A DNA stretch of 64,000 bases from Acanthosepion lycidas (Eukaryota > Mollusca > Cephalopoda > Sepiida > Sepiidae). The translations under genes and the position numbers were made by a program. The stretch covers positions 152,656,098 through 152,720,097 of the forward strand of contig OZ010571.1 in the NCBI GenBank assembly GCA_963932145.1, read 5' to 3'. This document shows positions 28,401 through 41,414 of this stretch, piece by piece; positions within the stretch are counted from its first letter, which is position 1, and each line of letters begins with the position of its first letter. The notes under the pieces were generated by a model. The model saw only the letters and a list, made by a program, of their open reading frames with translations, was not told the DNA's origin and ran no database searches.

Positions 28401-31400
28401 CACTTTTTTTTTTTTTTCTTTACGTTCTACCATTTGTCAGATGAGAGCAATCTCTGTTAACTGATTTGTATATTCCAATGTGGCTGCACCTTACACAGTT
28501 CATCACTATACGCTTCCATTCAGGTTGGTTGTATGCATTATAAATGTGTCATCCTGTCATTCTATAAATGCATCTTGTTTACTAACACGTATGAGAGAAG
28601 TGACTTTAAGCACATGGATAAAACTATATTAGGCTTTTCCTTTGTATTTTTTTAATGATCATTGTGAGTACTTAAAAATAGATTTTAAGTCTTTCAGGAT
28701 ATACAAGATGGAATGACACATATTTGTTTTACTTACAAAAAATGATTGTTTTTAAAAGAAATTGTGGCAAAATAATGTATTTGTTAGTGGATCAATTTTC
28801 GAACTATGACCATTATTTTAAGACTATATCCAACTGTATGCCTGTAGTCATGTAAGCAATTTGTTATAAGCTCTATAAATAATGACTTTTTAATTGTCAT
28901 GTATGGTCGAAATTTAAAGTTTGAATGTATTGACTTTCTTTGAATGAGTTGTGTAGTCTTTGTGTTATGTCTGCTTATTGTCTTTTTAGTTTGTTTATGT
29001 AAGAAATCTCCCACCTTTGCATGATAAATTGTTGCTGCTATTATTAACTATGTTGTAAAAATGTTGATTATGTTGTTGAAGTTAAATTATTTGCAGATCT
29101 TCTCTGAGATTTAAATCTGTTCATTGCTTGTAAATGTCTTCTTGCTGTGTGTGTGTGTGTGTGTATAGAATGGTACAAATCGTTTATCAATATTTTGGTT
29201 CCCTTTAGCTTTAGGTTCCTCCAATTCAACACTACTTGATTGGGTTTTTTTTTTCCCAATTAACCACAAATATCTAATGATTTTCAGTGAATGTATTAAT
29301 TAAAAAGATTTACAGATTATGATCTTGTAAATGAAGTCCCTAAAGATATCTATCTAAACAAACAATCTGTCCGTCTGTGTATCTGAAACACCTCTAATTC
29401 TGGCCGCACTTTCTCATAGACATACCTTTTTGGAATCAGGATGATCCTAGGATTGAAAATCCGCCCTTTATCTTGTGCTTGAACATCCAGCATTTGGATT
29501 TGTGTTCAGATGAGGAGAGAACAATTAAAAATTGTAAAATAACTAAAAAAAATTATGGTTTTTAAGTTTTTAATTTATATTGAGTATAAAGTAACACAAA
29601 AACTTTGAATTTTAAAAATATTTGTTTAAAATATCTCCAAAACTTTGTGAATTAAGGAAACCAATTTTATTTCTTCAAAATGCTAAGGAATCAGAGTTAA
29701 GGTGAGACATTTCATGATGTGAGGTTTTGAAGTTCCACAGAGTTTGTGATTTGAAGAACTCAGTTTTTGGCCTGAATTGGAATTTCAGACCAAATCAGTC
29801 TTTTGGTCAGAATTGGACTTATATCCTGAATCCAAGTTAAAGGTGAGGTTTTGAAGTGAATTGAGAAATTCAAATTTATTTCTTTAAAATTATCATTGCT
29901 GTTTCCTAAACTAGACCAGAAGTCCTTATTAGTTTTGGGCCAGTGGCCCTATTAACATTCCCACCCCAACAGGAACTAGCTAAAAAGTCTGGAGTGCAGC
30001 TTTTAAGCTAGTTAATAATAAATCTATCTATCTATTGATAAATTTCTTGTCAACATGACAAATCTTTCTTGCAGAAATATTCTCAAATCTTAAAGGCTAT
30101 ATTTGCCATTTTTCTTCTTTCCTTTATATATACAGAATATTATCTTTAACAATAAAAATTGTAAATAGTTTTTTTTTTTTTTTTTTTTAATCATAATGAG
30201 GTTTTTATAGACTTGTCCCATCTTTTTCCTGTCTTCCAGTGATATATGGTGATGGAAAATGCTATAGCCAACTGACAGTTAACTACGTATTTGGTCCATG
30301 CTTTAAAAGTGGGGTATTAGCTGCAAAATTACTTAGCAAAGTACAATATTACAAGTCTAAGTTTAATAAATATCATGATAGCAGCAGCTGTGATTCTAGG
30401 TTTCAATATTCCTATTTTCTGAATCCCAATCACACATCGTCTTAATTAAGACGTTAAACTACATCTGCATCCTGGGTAAGACGTTAAACTATGTCCAGCA
30501 GCAAGGCCACTGATCTGGAGGTTTTGAGGAGCGTGGAACCACCTCTTAATTGCTGGTGTTCCCAGGTCCACCCTGACCTGGGGTGGTAGCACCTGTTAGG
30601 GTCCCAGCTATGGGCAAATAGTTAACTATTACCAGCAATACTTTTATGAAAAAAATTATTACCAGCAATACAATTTTGAAGGAAATATATCACCAGAAAC
30701 AGATTTTTGACAAAACAAAATATTACCAGCAATAAAAATTTTTCTCAGCATTAAATAACCCATTGTGGTTGATACACCATAAAACAAAATAAACCAAACC
30801 AATCTAAACCAAAGAATACATATTCTATTCATATCCTAAAAATGTTGTCGGCATCAAATAACCCATTGAGGTTGATGTGCTGTTAAACAAAATAAACCAA
30901 ACCAAACCCAATCACACAACTAATTAGTGTCGACACAAATTATTATTTAATGAAATCAATGAAATATAAAATGAGTAGAAAATTGTGTCAGATCTGGATT
31001 CATTATTAAAACATTTTACAAACCATGAAATAAAATTAATTTTTTGTACAGAAAATAAGGATCTATGTACATCAAATCGTCTTTAAATTAAATGGCAGCA
31101 GAAGAATTATTGAACCTTTTTAAAAGGTAAGCTTAAACATTAATTCGATACTTAAATGCAGCAATCAATTTTGAGTTCTGTAGTTTGAGGCCTATCACAT
31201 CTACTCCTCTCTAGCTATTGAGATGATGGCCAAACCAAGAGTCCTCCACAAGAGCTAGCTTAAATGCTGCCCAATAGGGCAGCTTTTAAGCTAGCTGTAA
31301 TTTTTCATACAAAAGGAAAATAGGAGTTACTCCCCTTGAACCATGAAAGCAATGAAAATGGCTAGTATAATATATTAATATATTTTTAACTTTGCATATC

Positions 31401-31560
31401 TGGCAACCCTGAATCTGAGCTCAACGAAAATTGTACCCTACGCCTAATTTTCCTAGGGCTTTTGAATGAGCTATGAAACATTGAAATTGGACCAGTGGGA
31501 GTGGAGGAGTTGCTTGGACATACCCACAGACACACATACACACACTGTACTTTATATACA

Positions 31561-31605
<45 letters not shown>

Positions 31606-32061
31606 CTAAAGCAGTGAAAAATTTCTTTATTATTAAATTTCCACTCAATTATTTAAACTTCAGTTTTTTTTTTTATCAAAATTTTCCTCAGACCCTCAAT
31701 CTACAGCAGTAAGCAAGCAGTACAGATCAAAAATCTGTGTGTATTGTAGATTTTTCACCTTGCGTAAAAGTTGATGTCAATAAAATAGTTGATTTTCACC
31801 AGTTTCTAGCTGAATTCGTAAAATAGCTGACCATTCCCCCCCACATGCCATCCTGTGTCTTTGTCGATGTTATATCACAGCTTTTTAAAATCCTTTACTG
31901 TTTCTGTCATCACTGAATTCATATTCTTGCATGAGGTTATTTTTACGATAATATTTAACGTACTGAGACTGTCATAGAAACAATTATTCTTGGTTTTTAT
32001 TTTTTCCTCCCATTTCAATTCTCATTTTAATGAATGTTGGAAAATATTACAAAGTATCAAA

Positions 32062-32093
<32 letters not shown>

Positions 32094-35000
32094 TCTAATT
32101 TAATACCAGTAACTAATTTATGATACAAAATGTGTGTAAGGTTATAATTGAAATCCATTGTGGTAGGCAAAATAAAATGCTTATAGTTTTAATTCTCATC
32201 TAGAATTATTGGACATATTTTGTTATTGTTTTATCTTCAAGTCAAATCTGGTATGGGCATAAATAATGTACCTTTTTTTTTCTTTTTTAATATGTCAGAA
32301 TAAAAGCTATTACAATGTCATTTCTTTTAAAATTAGTGTGAATTTATTATTTAAAAATTTTTTTTTTATTTTTTTGTCATCTCAACAGATTGAAGGCAGT
32401 GTAGGTATCAATGTGTGTCCTCTGTGCTTTTAAAATACATAATATCCATTCCTAATCTTATTTTAAAATATAACTAAATGCTTATGAATGGTATTCCAGA
32501 GAATGTGATTGTCTTGAGGGTTGAATTATAAATATTTTCTCACTTTTTATTAGAATAGACACAAAAGTGTGGTTTCCTTGACACACAGTTGAAACCTGAA
32601 TGTGCTTTTAGATTGCTTTTCCTAATGTTCATTTATATAACCCCACCTCCTTATTATCCTTTGTGTTTTTTGAGCCCCATTTGCATTGCTTGTCTTTATT
32701 TTGATGTGGCTAATTCTTGTATTAGTGTGAACAAAAGTCAGAATTATCACTTTGTTGTTTGGTAAGCATCCAAAGACTTTTCTTCTTCTTCAATTCACTT
32801 CCCTTTCAAGAGCCAACACTACCTGCCTAGTCATTTAAACTTAAATAAACTGTGGATTATTTTGCTTCTGAACATTGATGTTTTAACTTTATTTGTAAGC
32901 TAGTTTTAAATTTGAGCTGACTGGCTTTTAGCTGAAATCGGCCAGATTTTTTTCTTTTTATCAATGATTCCTGCCCCGACCCAATTACCAAACCTCTGTT
33001 AATTCTGGCCATGTCCTCCTGATATTTTTATTTGTTTTGTTGTTACTATTCTTTAATCTATTTGTCACTAAAAGTGTGAAGTTCTGAGCTTGTTAATGTT
33101 GTAATAACATCTTTGCTAATGTCTATATTTTGAGCATGTCTAGAACCCTGTGTATGTGTGTGTGAGTGAATGCACGTCTCGCCATGTCTTACATATCAGT
33201 AAAGAAGACAACAGAATTTTGGTTGCCTGTTTTCAAAGAAGTGATTCCAGGTCGGTAATTATGTCATAGCTTTTATTGTGTGTGGATAAAATCAAATATT
33301 TGTGTAATTTCTGCCTCCGTTTCCCAAATGTTTATTCATAAATAAGTTTGCCTTTAAGAAACTGTAAGTGTTTGTACTTTCAGTAGTGCTACCTATGTTC
33401 ATTTAGGATGGCAGGGTAAGTTGTTGCATTCACATTGACACAATAAAAGGTGGCGGGGTGCAGATTTGAAGATATGGTGATACAGAAAAACAAGTCCATG
33501 CAAAAGTTCTGAACTTAATGATCTCTAACAAGAACCGCCCCCCCCCCACACGCGCACACACTGTTAAAAACAAAATTTTTTTTTTTTTTTTTTTCTTAGT
33601 CAAATGTAAATGTGAAGAATTCGTTTGGAGAAGAGGATTAAAAATGTTGCAAACAATCAATCCGCATAAAATTTCTAAGGAACTTGGAATCTTAACATGC
33701 TTTGTCAAAGTTTTTAGTAAATGGTGTTAGGAGATTTTTGTATAGGAAAGAGAATGGTTGACCTTTTGGAATTGGACAAGAGATTAAATAAGCTAGGTTA
33801 AAAAAAAAAATAGAAAAAGCAGTATTGCAAGTGACATTACATTCAATACAATAAGAAGGCAACTATAAAAATTGCAGCAAAATGCTATCATTACCCATTT
33901 GCTATGGGATGGTAAAATATGGTACCCTGTGATATTTAATGATTAAAGCAAAGTTGAATAGCATAATAGAATATGTCTAAAGGCAAGCTGGTAAAATAAG
34001 CTATCAAAGATAAACAGTAGAAAGTAATAAAATTCAGTTGTGGAAAATCCTAATTGTTTGAACTTAGATCAAAACATGCAAGAAAGTAAATTCTACATTT
34101 ATGTAAACATACTAAATCTTTTAATAATGTCCCTAAATATGTAAGTAAACTTGGAGTTACTCATTTTTTCCTTCTTTATTTTCAGCATCATGCATTTAAG
34201 TCCTGTCTCTTCCTTTCTATTTGAATGTAACCGTTTGCACTATAGTCTTGAAAGACCAGATATGACTACTGAGAGCACATTCTTGAACACTTACAGCTTC
34301 TTAGTAAAAATTAAACAAATCAATTTCATAGTGAGGTGGCTTGTTTCTTTTACTTGCCACGTGATAAATTCTATTCACTGAAATGTCTATCAAATCTTTT
34401 TAAGAAATTACTTTCAAATACTAATATGGTTATTAATTTTTTTTTTTTTTTTCAGTCAAAATTAAATGTCTGAAAATATTTGATATTTAATCTTTTGTGA
34501 GTTTCTCTGTGCGGAAAATTTCTTTATGGTTTTTAAATTGAATTTTTTTTTTTTTTTTTTTTTTTTTTTATCACTAAAGCATGCTGATAAGTTTTCGGCC
34601 CCAAACCCCACCTCCTAAGATTACTTTGGTCATCCTGAGAACTTTTCAGCTCCCTTTTATATATCTTCAGAGTGAATTAATTAAGAAAAAATGAAGAAAA
34701 ATAGATATTCAGTATGAAAAAAAACAATTTCAAGAAAAATATTGGTACACATATTCAATTTAGAGGAAAAAAGTTATTGAATAAAATCCCTAACCCTCAG
34801 TCTCAAGGACGGTGTCAGAAGTGAATGCCTGCCTGCATCTGTTGCTTTTCCATTCATTTTGACCATCACATCAATGATAGCAAACTTTTAATGAATTCCT
34901 TGGTAGTGTGGAGTTTTGATTTTGTTCTTGGTAGCATCTCACATGTAGTAAATATATATGTAAATAGATAAAAACAAACAATGGCATTGACACAGAATGT

Positions 35001-35903
35001 GTGCAGTAAGTTGTAGGCCAGTATGAAATGGTGTGTTTTTGTTTTGTTTTTTTTTTAAATCATGACCTCCACAGAAAAACTTAAAATTGATGTGTATCAC
35101 AAAGTACCTCAAAATGGCAAAGTCACTTATTTGTTCCTACTGTTTACCTTCTGGTCCTAGTTGAGGTGGTGTTCTCAAAGTTGCTTGATTTTGTTCAGTA
35201 AGTATTTTCATCCAGATATGGTTCCCTCTGTATCTTGTTGGGCATGAACTACTCTCTTTCCTTATCAGGTAAGATTTGTACCTGATGTTATCATGCACCA
35301 CCTACCTGACAGTGAACTCTTTCATTAGGAGCTGTTCAGTGATGGCCCTCAACCTGCTGGAATTGCAGTTGATGACATCCTTGGTCCTATTACACTAAAA
35401 CTGCTTGTCCTAATAATATTGTCTGAGGTCAGTCAGGTGTTATCTTGAAAGTAGCCATCTCCAAGTTGCTTTTGCTGTTGGTTAGTGCCATGAATACAGT
35501 CTGTTCCTTTTCATTTCCTTTAACATATCTTGAAAGTTGTCATGGGAATGTTCATGATATATCAAAGAGAAATGAGAATATGTCAAAATTTGGTTCATGT
35601 GGCATGACATTAGGTAACTTTCTCTTTGGGTTTGCTAAAGGGAATGTTCTCAAATAACTGGTCCACTCTGTATATGAGGGAATGCTGAAAAGCTTTTTGT
35701 TCAAACCTCTTTTTAAAATATGACCAAACTTTTTTTTTTTTTTTTTTTTTTTCTTTTTAATGGGCTCTTTTGTTGAGCTGAAAGATATTTATTTTTGCTA
35801 ATGGATTTTAAAGTTACCACCAGACCAATTTTGTTAAAAGCTAATTATTTTTTTTAAAAAAAAAAAAAGAAAAAAAAAAAAACCCGACCTGCTTTGACTT
35901 CTG

Positions 35904-35937
<34 letters not shown>

Positions 35938-38900
35938 TTTGACAAGAACAAAAAGAAAGAAAAGACATGATTTGAAGGTTTACCTGACTCTTCCTCATTT
36001 AATCTTTTTCCTATTTGTCATAATTGAATTGTCCAATACACTTGTATGATCTTGGACAAATTTTGTTTTCTGTAATGTCTGTATCGTCTTTCTTCCCTGA
36101 CTGTTTATTTTCATAAAGAAAAGGGAGTGTTTCTCTCAGGTGAGTTTTGTAGCCTTGAATTTAACACAAGAATTTTTCATGAGAAAAGCAGGCAAGGGAG
36201 TGGGTAACAACCATTATTCAGTGTTAATCCTGTTGGCATTTAATTTTCTTTGAAAGGATTTCAGCCATTTAAAGTGTTCATCCAGTTTATTACAAGATAT
36301 AAGTTGACCATTTGCTTAAAGCTTTTTATTAAAATAATACCTTCGTTTTTGTATACATTATAAGCTTTCTTGAAGTGAGTGGGGGTGAAAAAATAGATAA
36401 AAAAACACTTAACTAAAGAGTATAGTCAACATAGAACATCAGTCTACAATTTTGGAACTAGTTATTTGCTATGAATTTTAGAGGAAAAGTTTTCTCTATT
36501 GATTTTATTAATCATGTTTTTATACTTTTCAGAAACACGTTGGATTCATTTCATTCAATATTATGCATGAATCAGTTGCACAATTTTAGTTGCTAAGGAA
36601 ATGGATATGTGGGAGGGTCTGATTTTTCTTTTCTTTTAAATAAAAGATTTCAAACAAAATGGTTGCTTTTACACTGCTATGCTTGTTAGTTTGTGAAATC
36701 TCTGCTAAAACTACCTTTGTAACTTTATTCACATTACCTTCGTCAGATGAGATTTTCATATCTACTTTAAAATACGAAACCATCAATAAACAGTCTTTAG
36801 CTTTCCTGTTTCTCTTTTCTCTCCCTCTTTTTCCTGTTTTTATATAATTGCTTTGATATATGCTATTGAATGTTTTTCAAAAAGCATTTACACTGACCTA
36901 CCCTAAATCCTCAGGCATGTTTCCTTTTAAAAGTCCATTTCATATTCTTTTTACCATTATATTTTCCACAAATTATTAGGACCTCGGTAACTATCAAACA
37001 TTGGAATACAGTTACTTTAAGAAGCATGACAATTTAGCATGTTGAATTCTTGACATATTGATGCCTTTAAGATTTAGCTTCTTTTTTTTTTAATTATAAA
37101 ATCTTTAACAATGTTAAATTTGTTTTAGCTGGAAAGTGCTGTTTGACTTTCATTAAGTTTTGTAAATGCTAATAAATCTTTCCAATAAATCATTACTTTT
37201 TAGATGTAATTAATTTCGATTTAAGACTTTGTTTTCTAAAAGAATTTGCTCTAGTTTCCTGTTGAGGACTTTTATTGATTTTAGAAATAATTGTTTTTCT
37301 TTTTGTCTTTTTACTGATACATTTAGAATTTTGTAGTTTTATTTTTAATTTGAATTCTTTAAATTCAAATTAATAACTTTTGCTATTCAAGAATTCTCAT
37401 TTAGTTTTATTGCTTGAATTGTCTTTTTCTTTTGTTTCTCATCAAAAATGTTGAGTTACACTTTCATTGCTGTTTATAGTAAATGAAGTAATTAAATAGT
37501 TTTGTTACTTCAAGTTGTAAGGGTCAGAATTACAAATATTGACTTGAATCTTTTTCTATTACACACATTTTATATACCTCAAACAAGGAAAGCAGGTGTT
37601 TTATCTAAGAGTATTAGTGCTTTTAGTAGGATGAGGGAAGATTTCAGCAGATTATTCTTGCTAATAAAAGAATGCCAGCAAATTTTCAATAGTAAAAAAT
37701 TAAAAAAAACAGTCAAAAAGTTTTTAACCAACAAATCTTTAGAACAATTTTTTCTTTAGATATTTTCAAGTTTCATTTTTAAATATGATTTTTCAGGTAA
37801 ACGTGCTTATGCTTTTAATCTTGGTAGTATTCGGTTGAACCCGTTTTCCTACGGAAAGCATTAATAAAACAATCATCTACAATGACCTCTTATAAATTCA
37901 ATATTACAGAAAACCTGTTTCTTTTACAAAATACCTTCTGTGCCTTATAAAAAGAATTTTTCTAAAGTTAATCCCTTATCTTTAATGATAAATGTTGACT
38001 ATCAAACATATCAGATCATTGCAAAAGTCTGTGCCCGATTAGAAATTATATTATCGATGATAATCAGACACAAAATTTTGCAATGATCTGATACTTCACT
38101 TGTTTCCCTTGTAATTTGTGTGTGTGTGTGTGTGTGTGTTGTTCTTCTGTGTGGTCATGCAATAAAATATTTTGTATAACAGCAACTAATTACATGAAGT
38201 TGTTTTTCTTCTTTGCTAAACATAAACTAAACAACATTAATGACATTCTTGTATTTATAGTTTAAAAAGATCTGCCCCCCCACCAAAAAAAAAATTTTAT
38301 TTTAATTTTTTTGGATCCCACCAAAAAGTCAAATAGTTGCTGCTGTCTTAATTTGTCTATTGTCAGACTGGGTTTTCTCAAAACTGCTATTTACATCTTA
38401 ATATAAACTCTAATCATTGAATATTTTCATTTCTCATTTTCTCTTTTTCATTTTCTAACTGGAATGTTGATTTCTTTAACATTCATTATTGATATTGAGC
38501 AGATTAGAATAGTCTCAATAAAATGTTCCTATTAACAGTCATTGTTCTCTATGCATATTTTTAGCATTATTGTTCATTTGGATAACAGGTTCATATCTCT
38601 TCTGTGATAGGATTAAAATTTAAGGTCACTTATTCTTAATACTTAATTCATTTGTTACTAAAATGAATATTAATCTATTTGCTGTCACTCATATTAAAAA
38701 TGTTTTTGTTCTTTACAATTTAAATATTTTTTAGGCCCACAATCTAGATGAAAAATGTCTACTGTCATTATTTGGTTTTGATTTTAATATTTGTTGCAGA
38801 ATTCTGTCATTTCATTAGATAATGATCATAGAATAGTTGATTTAGCTAAATACCTGCATAGATTTGAAATAAACTATATATCTGTGATTCAGTAGATTTG

Positions 38901-40855
38901 AACAGTAAGGTAGAATTGACATTTTTTTTTTTTTTTCTTAGAGAGCAGATTTTTAAAAACAGTTGCAAATATAAAATTGAAGTTTTGGTGATAACTTAAT
39001 TTTGCTTTCTTTCCACTTACCTATCGTTACTGTTTTGTTTTGAATAATGTTCAAAATGTTTGTTGGTAATGTTTGGCCATTAACAAGTTAAAGATCTTGA
39101 GGTTAGTTTCTCTTTTCTCCCGACTCATCTTTGTTTCTCTGCGCATCAATCCTTTGAGAATCCGTTTAGTCTCGGATTTTGGTTTCTTTTTTAAAACTCA
39201 CTGAATCCCTGTTGGCTGCTCTCTCATGAAAAATCTGCTTGTGGCTTCATTCAACGATACGTTGGATAATTTTTTTTCTTTGCATTTTATGTCAGTGTAC
39301 ATTTGTCATTAGCAATTTTTCATTTTTATTTTTTGCTTTTTTTTTTTTTTTTATTGCCTTATCTTAGATGTCTTGTTATTTGCTCTCTCTGCTTGTTGAC
39401 TGTGTGCGTGTATGTGTGTGTGCATTCACACATTCTCACCAACAACCCACATGCACTAAAGCAACAATGTGGTCTTCACTTTTCATCTGTTGTGGATGGA
39501 TTTTTGTTTTGTTTTTTTGTTTTTTTGTTTTTTTTTCTCTTGTTCTGCCTTTGCTTTGAACATTTTTGTGCATTCAGAAATGAACAACTAGAAATATTTA
39601 TTTATTTTTTTACATTTTCTGTTAGTACCCTTGCAATGTTGACTATTTCTTTGGTTGTTTCCTTTATTGAAATAAGTTAGATTCTCCCTCTCTCCACCCC
39701 CAAATTTATCACCCTCCAGGAAAAGATATCTAGTGTAGAAATATGAATTTCTAACTTCATGTCAGTTTATGCATTGCCCTTGATTTTCTTTTCATCAATG
39801 TCTGAATTATTTTCCACCATTTTTAGCCAAAATGAAATATTTTCCTCTCTATTGTAGGAAACTTGATCTGTTTAGATATTTGATTTTGGCCGACTTTCTA
39901 AGTTATAAGGAAAATAACATTTTATACTTTATTTTTACACCAAATTAGACACATTTTAATGATGTACAACAATGACTGACATTTTTTTTTATATAAGCAC
40001 TGCATAGGAATAGGTAGTTTCATGCTTTAAGCAATCTTCAGATTATGTAGACCCTAAATATAGACATAGTAAGGCAGGAAACTTAGGTAGGTGCTGTTTA
40101 CGGCTGATGTTTTATAGTTCGTGGGTTTTGTTTATCTTTTTGTAAGCTTTCTTTAGCTTTAAAGTTTAATATTTATTTTAAAGAAAATTTATTAGTTTTA
40201 AGGTTATGAGTTATTTTAGTTTTTGAAATCCTGGGATTGTAGGGAGCATAATAGTTTCATAAGTATTTTGGTTATGCGCATATCTGTTAAATGTTTCATA
40301 TAAGTAGATTCTCTTTAAAGAACTTTCTCTTCTGATAATTTTTTCTTTTCAGTAGCTTTGTATATGATGCTGGTTTGTAAGCAGTTACTATTCATAGAGC
40401 AATACTCTACAGCGACCCTCAAAAGCACAAGCCTAAATGCACCAAAAATAACATGGAAAATTAAAACTAATATCTTGCAAGACCACCTCAAAACAATGCA
40501 AACTTTGCCAACAGAAAACATACCAATAATCACCTTTCCAGAACTATAAGCTCCCAAAGATCAGAGCTTATTTTCAAATGCAAACATGGAAATATATCTA
40601 TTAGGTGCTACACAACCATATCACAGGTCCAAAGACTAAACAAACCATAACCCCCAAACTATCTTTTTTTTTTATTTTATTTTTTTTTTAAAGAAAATTC
40701 AAACATTAAAATTGAAGAAAATGTAGAAAAACTCAAAAAAAAAAAATGAAATAAACTCAAGGTCTGAACTATAAACATACATTAGTCCTAAACCAAAAAG
40801 CTGTCAGAACCCATTTTTCCCCCCATTCTTATACCAACCTAAGTGTGTGTATGTA

Positions 40856-40911
<56 letters not shown>

Positions 40912-41049
40912 GTGCTGCAGAAATTCTTCCTACATATACCTTCCAAAAATACCTCTCACTTAATGGTAAGACATTAGTGGCAATAGTATCTTCATCTAGC
41001 TAATGTCTTACTATTATGAGGGAACTATTTCTCATAGGTGCGCACACTC

Positions 41050-41095
<46 letters not shown>

Positions 41096-41355
41096 GAAGT
41101 GCCATAACGTCTTACGATAGCTTAGTCACCAAAGTGTATCTTCACACTGTTTATCTTTCTAAATGGTCTAACTCAAACCCTTAAGTCTTCCCCCATAAAA
41201 CTGCCCAAATTTCAAACTTTTATCTCTACTCTTATCCTGAAAAAAATATTTTGTAAAGATTTTATATTTTCATATTGGCACATTTACTACAATTTCCTGC
41301 AGTAGTAATAACAATGCTAGATCCCTTTCTATACCATCTATACACACACGCACAT

Positions 41356-41414
<59 letters not shown>

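Noticed and set aside
39303..39680. 125-residue Phe/Leu-rich open frame resembling a membrane protein
   Set aside because: The apparent hydrophobic segments are translated poly-T tracts; there is no conserved motif or splice context.
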